From Streptomyces noursei (GTDB lineage: Bacteria; Actinomycetota; Actinomycetes; Streptomycetales; Streptomycetaceae): DNA of 64,000 nt. The DNA lies in the NCBI RefSeq assembly GCF_001646665.1, contig NZ_LWBU01000158.1, forward strand, positions 1 to 64,000. The letters run 5' to 3'. Positions 34,320-43,625 of this stretch are shown one piece after another (positions within the stretch are counted from its first letter, which is position 1; the number at the start of each line of letters is the position of its first letter). The position numbers and the translations under genes are program-made. A model generated the notes under the pieces. It was not told the DNA's origin. It saw nothing but the letters and a program-made list of their open reading frames with translations, and searched no databases.

Positions 34320-35144
34320 ATGCGACTGCGCAACGCCACCGCCCCCGGCGCCGCCGTCGCCGTCGCCGTACTCGCGCTCACCGCGGCGGCGCCGGCGGAC
34401 GGCACCGCCACCTTCGAGGCCGCCGTTCCCGACCGGCAGCCCGCCTGCGGCACGCCCTCGGCCGCGGAGTTCCCCATCCGTACCCGCATCGTCGGCGGGC
34501 CCGCCTCGTACCGGCCCGGTGGCGGCTTCCACACCTGGACGGTGGAGCTGACCAACACCACCGCCGAGCCCTGCCGCAACATCCATCCGGTGATCGTCTT
34601 CACCGACCGCACCCGCGCCCTGAAGCCGGGACAGATCCAGCTGGAGTTCTACGAGGGCGCCGACGAGCGGGGCGGTGGCGGCCGCCAGCACCCCGTCGTC
34701 ATCGAGAAGACCGACGAGAGCGAACTCGTCGGCGTCCTGGACGCCGGCGCGGCGGGCGAAGCCGCGGGCACCGCGGGCGTCGGCGTCACGGGCACCGGTA
34801 CGGGCTCCGCCCGCGGCGGCGACCGCTTCCGCGGCTTCGTGGTGGCGCCCGGACGGACCGTCACCGTGCCGGTCCGCCTCGCCTTCACCTCCGACGCCCC
34901 GCCCGACACCATCACCGCGAACGCCGCCGTCGTCCAGCGGCGCGGCGGGGACGGCGACTGGGTGGGCGAGTCCGCCGACTACCGTTTCGCGCTCGTCCAC
35001 GACGAGCCCGCCAGTCAGTTCGCCGAGGAGCTTCCGCGCACCGGCCGCAACGTCCTGGTCATCGCCGGGGCGTCGGTCCTCGCCTTCCTCCTCGGCGCCG
35101 GAACGCTCGCCCTGGCGGGCCGGATCCGCGACCGCCGCGGCTGA
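34320..35144 (+). CDS. LPXTG-type cell-wall-anchored surface protein
   Basis: 274 aa. A signal peptide (MRLRNATAPGAAVAVAVLALTAAAPADG) precedes an extracellular beta-rich region with HTWTVELTNTTAEPC. The C-terminus is a sorting signal: EELPRTG (LPXTG with X=R), a hydrophobic helix and the basic tail RIRDRRG. Sortase would cleave between Thr and Gly and link it to peptidoglycan. Two Cys in the mature part may form a disulphide. ATG at 34320 with AGAGG upstream. A class F sortase gene lies 2 kb downstream, but Streptomyces LPXTG substrates usually depend on class E or A enzymes, so the pairing is unproven. Confidence 0.85.
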   Translation: MRLRNATAPGAAVAVAVLALTAAAPADGTATFEAAVPDRQPACGTPSAAEFPIRTRIVGGPASYRPGGGFHTWTVELTNTTAEPCRNIHPVIVFTDRTRALKPGQIQLEFYEGADERGGGGRQHPVVIEKTDESELVGVLDAGAAGEAAGTAGVGVTGTGTGSARGGDRFRGFVVAPGRTVTVPVRLAFTSDAPPDTITANAAVVQRRGGDGDWVGESADYRFALVHDEPASQFAEELPRTGRNVLVIAGASVLAFLLGAGTLALAGRIRDRRG

Positions 35145-35629
35145 CCGCCGGAGCCGCCCGGCGCCACCGGCCCTGACGGGCCGCCATCACCGCCCCACCC
35201 GGCCCTGACGGGCCCCACCGACGGGGCCCGCCGTCGAGAACCTGAGCGAGGGCCGAGCGCTGCCCCCGGGCCGTCTCCTTCCCTTCCCGCCATACGGGTC
35301 CGACCAACTGGCACCGGACGGTCGACGGGTGAGGATCGGCGCGAGCCGATCAGGACGAGTCCGGCCGGCCGTGCGCGGGCTCCCGTGCCCCGGCACCCAC
35401 CCCTGCGGCGGCGTCGCCGGTCGCCGGCTCCCCCAAGGTCTCGGCTTCGCTCGACCAGGGGCCCCACCGCGGCGACCCCCTCCTCCGCCCTGCGTCCGCA
35501 CGCACCGGACCGGCGCTCCCCGGCCCGGCCCGCCCGGTCCGGCAGGGCCTAGTCTTGGGGCGTCGCCACAGCGCTGTCGCGGCGCCCCCAGCACGCATGC
35601 ACGTATCCGTACGGCAGGAGTCCCGCCCC
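35145..35629. other. Intergenic region with GGCCCTGACGGGCC repeats
   Basis: No gene seen in 485 bp. Two copies of the palindromic 14-mer GGCCCTGACGGGCC (35169-35182 and 35201-35214) follow the surface protein gene and could act as terminators. AGGAG at 35616-35620 is the ribosome site for the HAD gene. Confidence 0.5.
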
Positions 35630-36409
35630 ATGGCAGAGCGCAAGCCGATCGAGTCCTGGCTGACCGACATGGACGGAGTCCTCATCCACGAGGGCGTTCC
35701 CATCCCCGGTGCCGACGCCTTCATCAAGAAACTGCGGGACGCGGAGCGGCCCTTCCTGGTCCTCACCAACAACTCCATCTACACCGCCCGCGACCTGCAC
35801 GCCCGTCTCGCCCGCATGGGGCTGGACGTGCCGGTGGAGAACATCTGGACCTCCGCCCTGGCCACCGCCCGCTTCCTGGACGACCAGCGGCCCGGCGGCA
35901 CGGCGTACGTGATCGGCGAGGCGGGGCTCACCACCGCGCTGCACGACATCGGCTACATCCTCACCGACCACGACCCCGACTACGTCGTCCTCGGCGAGAC
36001 CCGCACCTACAGCTTCGAGTCCCTGACCAAGGCGATCCGGCTGATCAACGGCGGCGCCCGGTTCATCTGCACCAACCCCGACGAGACCGGCCCGTCCACC
36101 GAGGGCCCGCTGCCCGCCACCGGCTCGGTCGCCGCGCTGATCACCAAGGCCACCGGCAAGGACCCGTACTTCGCGGGCAAGCCCAATCCGCTGATGATGC
36201 GCACCGGCCTGAACGCCATCGGCGCCCACTCGGAGTCCAGCGCCATGATCGGCGACCGGATGGACACCGACGTGCTGGCCGGCCTGGAAGCCGGTATGGA
36301 GACCTTCCTCGTCCTGACCGGGCTCACCACCCCGGCCGACGTGGACCGCTACCCCTTCCGGCCCTCGACCGTCGTCGACTCCATCGCCGATCTGGTGGAT
36401 CGCATCTGA
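35630..36409 (+). CDS. HAD-IIA family phosphatase (NagD-like)
   Basis: 259 aa. HAD motif I DMDGVLIHEG, motif II LTNNS, the class IIA cap region, and motif IV GDRMDTDVLAGLEAGMETFLVLTG define the NagD/p-nitrophenyl-phosphatase type. It is cytoplasmic and hydrolyses small phosphomonoesters; the physiological substrate is unclear. The ATG at 35630 was chosen over upstream in-frame ATGs because AGGAG stands 10 bases before it. Confidence 0.93.
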   Translation: MAERKPIESWLTDMDGVLIHEGVPIPGADAFIKKLRDAERPFLVLTNNSIYTARDLHARLARMGLDVPVENIWTSALATARFLDDQRPGGTAYVIGEAGLTTALHDIGYILTDHDPDYVVLGETRTYSFESLTKAIRLINGGARFICTNPDETGPSTEGPLPATGSVAALITKATGKDPYFAGKPNPLMMRTGLNAIGAHSESSAMIGDRMDTDVLAGLEAGMETFLVLTGLTTPADVDRYPFRPSTVVDSIADLVDRI

Positions 36410-36522
36410 CCTGTTCGGCCGGGCATCAGCCCAGGTCAGCGACGTCCGACCGGGTGAACACCGTCCCCCTGCGGATGCGGGAACCGCCGAACCGGGTGAA
36501 TCTTCAGTGCAGGAGGTTCACG

Positions 36523-37110
36523 ATGCGTTCAGCTTTGTTTGCTCTCCGTGCCGCGGGGACGGTCACCGTCCTGGCGCTGGCGGCGGGGCCGGCGCACGCC
36601 GGTGACGGCGAGGAGCACCGGGACGGCGAGAAGCACCGGGAGAAGGTGACGGCCGTGGTCGTCCCGGCCACCACCAGGCCCGGCGAGGACGTGGACGTCC
36701 GGGTCCACGGCTGCCGCGCCGAGCACGGCTCCGTCAGGTCGAAGGCCTTCGTCGCGGACGCCGAGCTGTCCGGCCGCGAGGGCAAGGGCGGGCCGCTGCA
36801 CGGCGACACCACCGTCAAGTCCCACCTGGACACCGGCACGTACCCGCTCACCGTCCACTGCGACGGGCGCGACCACCACGACGCCGGCACCGTGCACGTC
36901 ACCCACCACACGCCGGCCACCCCCGTCGCCCCGGTACGGGCCGGGGGCGGGGGAGCGGCGCCGATGGCCGCCGACGCGCCCCGCGGCGACACCGAGGGGC
37001 AGGGGCCCGGCACCCCGCACACCGTGATCGGCCTGGTGCTGGCGGGCGCCGCGGCGGTCGCCGTCGCGTTCCGCAGCACCCGCCGCCGGCGCCGTACCCG
37101 CGCGGACTGA
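36523..37110 (+). CDS. Secreted, C-terminally membrane-anchored protein in sortase operon
   Basis: 195 aa. Signal peptide MRSALFALRAAGTVTVLALAAGPAHAG, then a charged segment rich in His, Glu and Lys (EEHRDGEKHREK). A beta domain with two Cys (VHGCRAEH, VHCDGRDHH) follows, then a Pro/Gly linker, one transmembrane helix and a polybasic tail RRRRRTRAD. This is a cell-wall-sorting-like architecture without a clear LPXTG. ATG at 36523 preceded by AGGAGG. The class F sortase follows 2 bp after its stop, so it is the likely sortase substrate or partner. The family is common but uncharacterised in Streptomyces. Confidence 0.82.
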   Translation: MRSALFALRAAGTVTVLALAAGPAHAGDGEEHRDGEKHREKVTAVVVPATTRPGEDVDVRVHGCRAEHGSVRSKAFVADAELSGREGKGGPLHGDTTVKSHLDTGTYPLTVHCDGRDHHDAGTVHVTHHTPATPVAPVRAGGGGAAPMAADAPRGDTEGQGPGTPHTVIGLVLAGAAAVAVAFRSTRRRRRTRAD

Positions 37111-37112
37111 CC

Positions 37113-37802
37113 GTGTCCCGCGCACCGAGCCCCGCCGGAAACGGCCGGCTGCTCACCGGTGTGGCCTGGGCACTGCTGCTGCTCGGCCTGTGGCTGTGGG
37201 GCAAGGACATCACGGCCGGCCCCGGCGGCCTGTCCGCGCCGACCACCGGTGACGTGGCCGCCGTCGGCCGCCCCCTGGGCGTCCCGCTGCCGCCGGCCCG
37301 CCCGCCGATGGAGCCCGCCGCCCCCGCGCGCCTGGAGGTCCCGTCGCTCAGGATCACCGCGCCGGTCGCCCCGCGGGGCCTGGACGGCACGGGCGCGATA
37401 GACCCGCCCCCGTACGAGGAGGCGCACAGCGTCGGCTGGTTCGGCGGCGGGGCGAAGCCGGGCGCCGACGGCGCCGCGCTCTTCGTCGGCCACGTCGACA
37501 CCGAGACGGAGCCCGCCGTCTTCTACGGCCTCAGCTCGGCCCGCCCCGGCGAGCGGGTCCGGGTGACCCGGACGGACGGTTCGGTCGCCGAGTTCACCAT
37601 CGACGACGTGCAGGTCTTCGCCCGGCACGAGTTCGACCCGAAGAAGGCGTACGGGCAGCGCAGTCCGGGCCGCCCCGAACTGCGCCTGATCACCTGCGGC
37701 GGCACCTTCGACCGCGCGGCCGGTGTCTACACCGCGAACGTCGTCGTCTCCGGCTATCTGACGGGCGGCCGGGACGCCGCGCCGGCGGCGCGGGGCGGGT
37801 GA
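37113..37802 (+). CDS. Class F sortase
   Basis: 229 aa, GTG start 2 bp after the preceding gene. An N-terminal transmembrane helix (residues about 15-33), a Pro/Ala-rich stalk and a sortase fold are visible. The catalytic His is in LFVGHVDTE, the catalytic Cys in LRLITCGGTFD, and the Arg-region end is YTANVVVSGYL, which is the class F pattern. It is an extracytoplasmic transpeptidase that would act on a surface protein, most simply the product of the preceding gene. Confidence 0.93.
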   Translation: MSRAPSPAGNGRLLTGVAWALLLLGLWLWGKDITAGPGGLSAPTTGDVAAVGRPLGVPLPPARPPMEPAAPARLEVPSLRITAPVAPRGLDGTGAIDPPPYEEAHSVGWFGGGAKPGADGAALFVGHVDTETEPAVFYGLSSARPGERVRVTRTDGSVAEFTIDDVQVFARHEFDPKKAYGQRSPGRPELRLITCGGTFDRAAGVYTANVVVSGYLTGGRDAAPAARGG

Positions 37803-37948
37803 CGGTGACGGGCGGCCGTGGGGTCCCGGGGGCGGGTGGCCGCCCTCGTGGCTTTCCGGACACGTGTGTCAGGATGGATTGGACCGGGTTGTCCGGGAGG
37901 GGGCGCCTGGGGGGTGGCCCCGCACAGAGTGCACCCGAGGGGGAGTGG

Positions 37949-38983
37949 ATGTACGGCAGTTGCACCGGGCGTGCCCGCGTGAGGGCGGCCACGGTGGGGG
38001 CGGTCGGAGCCGTGGCGGCATTGCTGCTGGCCGGCTGCACCTCCCCCGACGCCGGCGGCGGCGAGAAGACCGAGGCCGTGCCCGGCGTGAGCCAGCAGCC
38101 GAAGGCGACCGATCCGTTCTGGGTCAATCCCGGCAGCAAGGCGGCCCAGCAGGTGGCCAGCTACCTGCGGGACGGCAAGAAGGAGGACGCCGACCTCATC
38201 CGGAAGATCGCCTCCCAGCCGGTGGGCGAGTGGGTCGGCACGGAGCAGCCCGAGGAGGACGCCCGCGGTTTCACCGAGGCGGCCGCGAAGGCGGACCGGG
38301 ACGCGGTCCTGGTGCTCTACAACATCCCGCACCGCGACTGCGGCCAGCACTCCGCGGGCGGCGCCGCCGACGGCGGCGCGTACCGCGCCTGGCTGGACAA
38401 GGTCGCCAAGGGCATCGGCGACCGGCGGGCCACGGTGATCGTGGAGCCGGACGCCGTGATGCACATGGTGGACGGCTGCACCGAGGACCAGTACCACGAG
38501 GAGCGGTACGACCTGCTGAAGGGCGCCGTGAAGCGGCTGAAGCAGCTGCCGAACACCAAGGTGTACCTGGACGCGGGCAACGCGGGCTGGGGCAAGCCGG
38601 ACCAGATCTTCGAGCCCCTGAAGTGGGCGGGCGTCGGTGAGGCGGACGGCTTCGCGGTGAACGTGGCCAACTTCCAGACCACGGCCGCCAGCAAGGAGTA
38701 CGGCAAGAAGGTGTCGCAGAGGGTCGGCGGCAAGCCGTTCGTCGTCGACACCAGCCGCAACGGCAACGGCCCCTACACCAAGGGCGACCCCGCCGAGAAC
38801 TGGTGCAACCCGCCGGGCCGCGCCCTCGGCGAGACGCCCACGACGCAGACGGGCGACCCGCTGGTCGACGCCTACCTGTGGATCAAGCGCCCGGGCGAGT
38901 CGGACGGCGACTGCAAGGGCGGCCCGAAGGCGGGCGACTGGTTCCCGGAGTACGCCCTCGAACTGGCCCGCAACACGAAGTAG
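37949..38983 (+). CDS. cslZ: Glycoside hydrolase family 6 (CslZ-like endoglucanase/cellobiohydrolase)
   Basis: 344 aa. Signal peptide with lipobox LLLAGC, so membrane-anchored outside the cell. The GH6 fold has FWVNPGSKAAQ, YNIPHRDCGQHSAGGA, the catalytic acid region VIVEPDAV, YLDAGNAGWG, FAVNVANFQTT, the NWCNPPGRALG loop and AYLWIKRPGESDG. GH6 enzymes cleave beta-1,4-glucans with inversion. It converges on glxA-cslA; this is the S. coelicolor/S. lividans arrangement, where the enzyme trims the tip glycan. ATG at 37949 with GGGGGAG upstream. The symbol follows synteny. Confidence 0.93.
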   Translation: MYGSCTGRARVRAATVGAVGAVAALLLAGCTSPDAGGGEKTEAVPGVSQQPKATDPFWVNPGSKAAQQVASYLRDGKKEDADLIRKIASQPVGEWVGTEQPEEDARGFTEAAAKADRDAVLVLYNIPHRDCGQHSAGGAADGGAYRAWLDKVAKGIGDRRATVIVEPDAVMHMVDGCTEDQYHEERYDLLKGAVKRLKQLPNTKVYLDAGNAGWGKPDQIFEPLKWAGVGEADGFAVNVANFQTTAASKEYGKKVSQRVGGKPFVVDTSRNGNGPYTKGDPAENWCNPPGRALGETPTTQTGDPLVDAYLWIKRPGESDGDCKGGPKAGDWFPEYALELARNTK

Positions 38984-39010
38984 CGGCACCGCGCGGCAGT
39001 ACACGCACGA

Positions 39011-39043
39011 CGAAGGGGCGCCCCCGCCGGGGGCGCCCCTTCG
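39011..39043. terminator. Bidirectional terminator between GH6 and glxA
   Basis: Near-perfect hairpin CGAAGGGGCGCCCCC / GGGGGCGCCCCTTCG with a 3-base loop, placed between convergent stops at 38983 and 39060. Confidence 0.8.
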
Positions 39044-39059
39044 CCGTCGTGTCCGGGTC

Positions 39060-41012
39060 CTACGGGACCTCGACCCACACCGCCTCGGACGGGGTGCCCT
39101 TGTCGTCGGTGACGAAGAGCATGTACCAGCCGGAGGGGACCAGGGCCCGGTTCTTCGGGACGGTGACCTGGATGCCGTCGGCGGTCTTCTTCATCTCCAG
39201 CGCGATCGAGCGCTGGTCGACGTCGGTGACGTGCGTGACGGCGCTCGGCCGCATCAGCTTCGCCGTCTTGATCCTCGCGGCGTCCGGGGTCGTGAAGACA
39301 CCGCTCTGCCCGCGCTTGATCGTCTCCGGACCGCCGGTGACCTTGGGCTTGGAGTCACGGAAGAGGTAGGGCGGGGTGTAGATCTCGATGCGCTGCTCGA
39401 AGACGCCCGGCTTGGTGTTGGCCTTGTCGGCGAAGAGCGAGTCCGAACCGAAGATCATCACACGGCCGTCGGGCAGCAGCACCGACCCCGAGTGGTAGTT
39501 GCGGCCCACCTGCGGGTCGGCGACACGGGTGTACGTCCCGGTCTTCGGGTCGTAGGTCCGCGCCTCCAGCACGTTGGAGTCGCCGCGGCCCCGGTAGTCC
39601 TCGGAGCCGCCGGTGACCAGGACGGTGTCGTCCGGCATCAGCGAGGCGCTCGGGTAGCGGGTGCCCCTGTCGAGGGAGGCGCCGTCCTTGAAGCGGGGGT
39701 TGGGGTCCTTGAGGTCGACCAGCCGGGACTTCTCGCTGGAGTCCTGCGACTCGCCGACGCCGCCTCCGCCGATGACCATGAACCTCTGGTCCTGGGCGGG
39801 CGGCAGCATGACGGTGGCGGACGTCTCCATCCGGTCGGCGTCGCCCAGCCCCGGTATCTTCTTGAACTTGTTGGTCTCCAGGTCCCAGACGCCCGGGTCA
39901 CGGCCGACGTCGGCGGGGCCGTACCCGGCGTTGGAACCGGAGTAGAACAGCTTGCCGTTGTCCATGAGGAAGATCGCCGGGTACGTGGGGAAGCGGCGCT
40001 CGATCCCCGTGTACTCCCACTTCTTGGTCTTCGGGTCGTAGATCTCGTCCTTGCCGGGGACGATCTGCCCGATCTCGTCGAGGCCCGACAGGGCGAGGAC
40101 CTTGCCGTCCTTGAGCGTGGTCAGCGTGGGGTACCAGCGCGCCTCGTTCATCGGGTCGACCTTGATGTACTTCTCGGCGACCGGGTCGAACTCGAAGGCG
40201 TCCTTGATGCCCTGGAAGTCCTTCTTGTCGAGGGCGAGCTTCTGCGCCATGCCGTAGACGTTGCGGGCGTCCTTGCCTTTGAGGCCCACGACCTTGTAGT
40301 TGTCCTCGGTGCCGGTCTCGAACTCCTTGCCCGACTCCTCGGCCTCGACGTAGATGCGGCCCAGCCCCGGCTGGGTGCGCAGGAAGCGGCCGGTGGCCTT
40401 GTCGAAGACCTTCTCGGCCTTCTCCACCAGGATCGGGTCCTTGGAGACGAACGTCTTCCCGTTGGCCTTGCCGGTGAACTTCGTCCCGGCGGGCAGGGTG
40501 ATCGGCTTGTCCGGGTCCTCGTTGTGGACGATCATCAGGCCGCCGGCCTTGGTGACGTCGCCCTTGAGCTTCTCGTACCGCTTGGTGCCGCCGGCGATCA
40601 GCAGCTTGCCGTCGGGCAGCTGGGTGTGCCCGGCGCAGAACATGTCCTTCGGCGTGGGGATCATCTTGAACTTGTTCGTCCTCGGGTCCCACAGGACCGA
40701 CTCGAACTTGTTCGCGTCGAAGTTCTTCTGGTTGTTGCCGGACCCCGCGACCAGCAGCACCTTGCCGGTGTGCAGCAGCGCCGCGTGGATGGTGTTGATC
40801 CGGAACTCGGAGGGGACGTCGAGGAAGTCCCAGTGGCCGTTGGCGGCCTTGTACTCCGGCTTGTTGATCGTGTAGTCGTGGTATGTCTCCGAGCCGTACC
40901 TGTACAGGGCCGGCCCGTTGAACCCGGCGACCACAGCAACCACCGCCGTGCCTATCAGGATGCGACGGGCACGGTTCCTCCGGTGGTTCGGCCGGACGGG
41001 CAGGCTGCTCAT
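39060..41012 (-). CDS. glxA: GlxA-type radical copper oxidase (galactose oxidase-like)
   Basis: 650 aa. One N-terminal membrane-anchor/signal helix (RILIGTAVVAVVAGFNG), then Kelch repeats of the galactose oxidase fold. Conserved copper-radical landmarks are MFCAGHTQLPDGKLLIAGG (Cys of the Tyr-Cys cofactor region), ARWYPTLTTLKDGKVL, GRNYHSGSVLLPDGRVMIFG and the DUF1929 end with SAVTHVTDVDQRSI. The enzyme oxidises an alcohol of the glycan made by CslA at hyphal tips, which is needed for aerial growth and glycan deposition. Its ATG overlaps the cslA stop (ATGA). Confidence 0.96.
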   Translation of the reverse strand: MSSLPVRPNHRRNRARRILIGTAVVAVVAGFNGPALYRYGSETYHDYTINKPEYKAANGHWDFLDVPSEFRINTIHAALLHTGKVLLVAGSGNNQKNFDANKFESVLWDPRTNKFKMIPTPKDMFCAGHTQLPDGKLLIAGGTKRYEKLKGDVTKAGGLMIVHNEDPDKPITLPAGTKFTGKANGKTFVSKDPILVEKAEKVFDKATGRFLRTQPGLGRIYVEAEESGKEFETGTEDNYKVVGLKGKDARNVYGMAQKLALDKKDFQGIKDAFEFDPVAEKYIKVDPMNEARWYPTLTTLKDGKVLALSGLDEIGQIVPGKDEIYDPKTKKWEYTGIERRFPTYPAIFLMDNGKLFYSGSNAGYGPADVGRDPGVWDLETNKFKKIPGLGDADRMETSATVMLPPAQDQRFMVIGGGGVGESQDSSEKSRLVDLKDPNPRFKDGASLDRGTRYPSASLMPDDTVLVTGGSEDYRGRGDSNVLEARTYDPKTGTYTRVADPQVGRNYHSGSVLLPDGRVMIFGSDSLFADKANTKPGVFEQRIEIYTPPYLFRDSKPKVTGGPETIKRGQSGVFTTPDAARIKTAKLMRPSAVTHVTDVDQRSIALEMKKTADGIQVTVPKNRALVPSGWYMLFVTDDKGTPSEAVWVEVP

Positions 41013-42940
41013 TTGTTACGTCCCCCAAGGGCGATCTGCATGGTGTCGTTCTGCTCGGCCCAGCTCGGCTTGGCCTGCGGCGCCTCGTCCACGGGCGGGA
41101 CGGGCGGCTGCGGCGGCCGGCCGCCGCCTCCGTGCCGGGCGGGCTTCTTCTTCTCCTGGCGCAGCATGTGCCGCCAGACGAAGATCGGCGTGGCGGTGAT
41201 CAGGGTGGCGAAGGACGCCCAGATGATCATCGCCGGGTGCGAGTGCCCGAAGACGAAGCCGGCGGCGATGGACGCGCCGAAGATCCCGATGAAGTACCAG
41301 TGGTAGCGGAAGGTGCCGAACCACCGGTCCGGGCTGGCGGAGTCGCCCTTGGGGGTGACCACGAACTTGCTCTTGCGGCGCAGGGCGGAGTCGATCAGCG
41401 CCTTGGCGTAGAGCGGCGCGGAGAGCGCGGACATGAGCATGCCGGCCACGCCGCCGGACCCCTCCGGCTCGTGCGGGGAGACGTTGTGGCGGCGGTTCCA
41501 GACGTACAGGCCGATCTGCAGCGCGGAGGCGTTGCCGTAGAGCATCAGCCACACCGTCGGGTCGATGTTCACACCCGAGGCGCCCAGGCCCAGGAACAGC
41601 GCGCAGCTCAGGGCGGCGAGGATCCAGTTCAGGGCGGACATCGGATAGAAGATGATCATCATCGTGTAGTTGAAGAGCTTGCTCGGCGGCAGCGAGTACC
41701 AGCCCTTCCAGTACTGCTTGAGGATCGTCTCGTACGTACCGCGCGACCAGCGCATCTGCTGGGTGAAGAAGTCCGTCCAGGCGCTGGGGCCCTCGCCGAC
41801 CGCGAGCACGTCCGGGGTGTAGACCGAGCGCCACTTGTTGCCCGTCGCCGGGTTCTTGTGGCGGTGGATCTCGAAGCCGGTCGCCATGTCCTCGGTGATC
41901 GAGTCGTACAGGCCGCCGATCTGCTTCAGCGCCTTGATGCGCACGGCGTTCGACGTGCCGACGAACATGGGCGCGCCGTAGCGGTTTCCGGCCCGCTGGA
42001 TCAGCGCGTGGAAGAGGAACTGCTGCGACTCGGCTGCCTTGGTGACGAAGTTGTCGTAGTTGCCGTAGACCTGCGGGCCGATGACGAAGCCGACGTCCGG
42101 GTCCCGGAAGAAGCCGAGCATGCGCTCCAGGTAGTTCGGCAGCGGCACGTGGTCGGTGTCGACGGAGGCGAAGAAGTCGTAGTTGTCGCCGTGCGCGTCG
42201 AGCCAGGCGTTGTAGTTGCCGTGCTTGGTCTTGGCGCGGTGGGGGCCGGTGGGCTGGTTCCACTTCGCGATGCCCTTGCGGGAGAAGTGGTGCACGCCCA
42301 GGCGCTCGCAGACGGCCTTGACCTCGGGGTCGTTGCCCTCGTCGAGCAGCCAGACGTGCATCAGGCCGCGGTGCCGGATCCTGACGGCCGCCTCCAGCGT
42401 CTTCGTCACCATCTCCAACGGCTCCTTGCCCGGGACGAAGGAGGTGAGGAAGGCGACGCGGGTGCCGGTCTCCGGCACGACCGGGACCGGGTCGCGCGCG
42501 ACCAGCGTCGCGTGGGCGTTCGACAGCACGTTCATGCAGCGGAAGAACTCGATCAGACCGATCGAGACGAGCATCACGATGTCGAGGGCCGGCAGCCAGT
42601 CGAACGCGGGGTAGTCGCGCTCGGTCCAGTGCGAGGGCTGGAGCAGCCACACCAGCAGCACCAGGGAGAGCACCGGGGCGGCGGCCAGCATCAGCGCGAC
42701 CCGGATGCGGTGCGGCTCCTGCGAGATCAGGGAGCGGTACTGCACCCGGTACGGCTTGTCCGCGGCGGGCTGCGTCAGGGGGCCCGCGAGCCTGCTGTAG
42801 TGCTCGTAGTCGTAGCGGGGCAGCGGCTTGGCGGCGCCGCGCTGCCGGGACCCGCCGGACCGGAGCTGCGGGGGAACCCGGAGCTGCGTGGTTCGGGACG
42901 GGTCGTTGTCCTGCCGGGCGCCGCTCGGCGTCGACGTCAT
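41009..42940 (-). CDS. cslA: Cellulose synthase-like glycosyltransferase CslA (GT2)
   Basis: 643 aa. N-terminal cytoplasmic tail, two transmembrane helices, the GT2 catalytic domain with SVDTDHVPLPNYLERM (DxD), the acidic TED catalytic region (SITEDMATG), QQMRWSRGT (Q/RxxRW) and C-terminal membrane helices. It polymerises a beta-glucan at the hyphal apex and exports it through its own channel. ATG at 42940 with GGGGGAAG five bases upstream. Translationally coupled with glxA. Confidence 0.96.
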   Translation of the reverse strand: MTSTPSGARQDNDPSRTTQLRVPPQLRSGGSRQRGAAKPLPRYDYEHYSRLAGPLTQPAADKPYRVQYRSLISQEPHRIRVALMLAAAPVLSLVLLVWLLQPSHWTERDYPAFDWLPALDIVMLVSIGLIEFFRCMNVLSNAHATLVARDPVPVVPETGTRVAFLTSFVPGKEPLEMVTKTLEAAVRIRHRGLMHVWLLDEGNDPEVKAVCERLGVHHFSRKGIAKWNQPTGPHRAKTKHGNYNAWLDAHGDNYDFFASVDTDHVPLPNYLERMLGFFRDPDVGFVIGPQVYGNYDNFVTKAAESQQFLFHALIQRAGNRYGAPMFVGTSNAVRIKALKQIGGLYDSITEDMATGFEIHRHKNPATGNKWRSVYTPDVLAVGEGPSAWTDFFTQQMRWSRGTYETILKQYWKGWYSLPPSKLFNYTMMIIFYPMSALNWILAALSCALFLGLGASGVNIDPTVWLMLYGNASALQIGLYVWNRRHNVSPHEPEGSGGVAGMLMSALSAPLYAKALIDSALRRKSKFVVTPKGDSASPDRWFGTFRYHWYFIGIFGASIAAGFVFGHSHPAMIIWASFATLITATPIFVWRHMLRQEKKKPARHGGGGRPPQPPVPPVDEAPQAKPSWAEQNDTMQIALGGRNK

Positions 42941-43314
42941 GAGTCTTCCCCCCGCACGCATACTGGCTGCGTGATTGGTCGTGTTCGTTTCCGTCCGGAG
43001 CGCGCGGTCCCCCTAGACCGGCGCGTTCCGGCACATCAGTGGTCGGCCACCATTCCCGAAGACAGGGATGGACGGCCTTCCGGTTGCATGATGCCTGTCA
43101 CTGCATCGCTGCGTGAACGGGACCCCCACCCCGTGGTCCACGCAACCGGAGCACCCCCCGGAACCGCCGCCAACCGCACGAACCACGTGTCCCATTGGGG
43201 GACACCCGTTCCAGGATAGGGTCTGCGGCCGTCCCGCCCGGTCGTAAGGGCGATACGGACTGCTTGTCGGGCATATGCGTGCTTCGCGGATGAATCGGGA
43301 GTGGTGGCACGACT
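42941..43314. other. Upstream region of cslA, no gene seen
   Basis: About 370 bp between cslA and the tRNA-Lys terminator. It contains short palindromic stretches but no coding frame with family similarity. It presumably carries the cslA promoter. Confidence 0.5.
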
Positions 43315-43345
43315 GAGGCCCCCTCACTCGTGGTGAGGGGGCCTC
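43315..43345. terminator. Terminator of the first tRNA-Lys gene
   Basis: Hairpin GAGGCCCCCTCAC / GTGAGGGGGCCTC with a 5-base loop, 9 bp past the 3' end of the minus-strand tRNA gene. Confidence 0.75.
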
Positions 43346-43354
43346 GGCCTCGCG

Positions 43355-43428
43355 TGCGCCGCCAGGGACTCGAACCCCGGACCCGCTGATTAAGAGTCAG
43401 CTGCTCTAACCAACTGAGCTAGCGGCGC
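43355..43428 (-). tRNA. tRNA-Lys (anticodon CTT)
   Basis: 74 nt with acceptor GCGCCGC/GCGGCGC, D-arm GCTCAGTTGGTTAGAGC, anticodon loop CTCTTAA (anticodon CTT) and T-loop TTCGAGT. CCA is not encoded. The same mature sequence recurs at 49210 and 62286. Confidence 0.97.
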
Positions 43429-43625
43429 GTGCTGACCTGCACAACTCTACCCGATGCGCGGGGGTGGTCAGGACCGCCCGGGAGTGCCGCGCGCCGGTGA
43501 ATGGGGCCGCCCCGGCCTGTCGGCCGACCGGTTTTTCCCTTTCAACCGTCAAAATGCGACATGTCGGGTCAGTTGCGACACTGGCGCCCGTACCGCAGCA
43601 CCGTAAGAACCTGGAGGGGAAGCGC

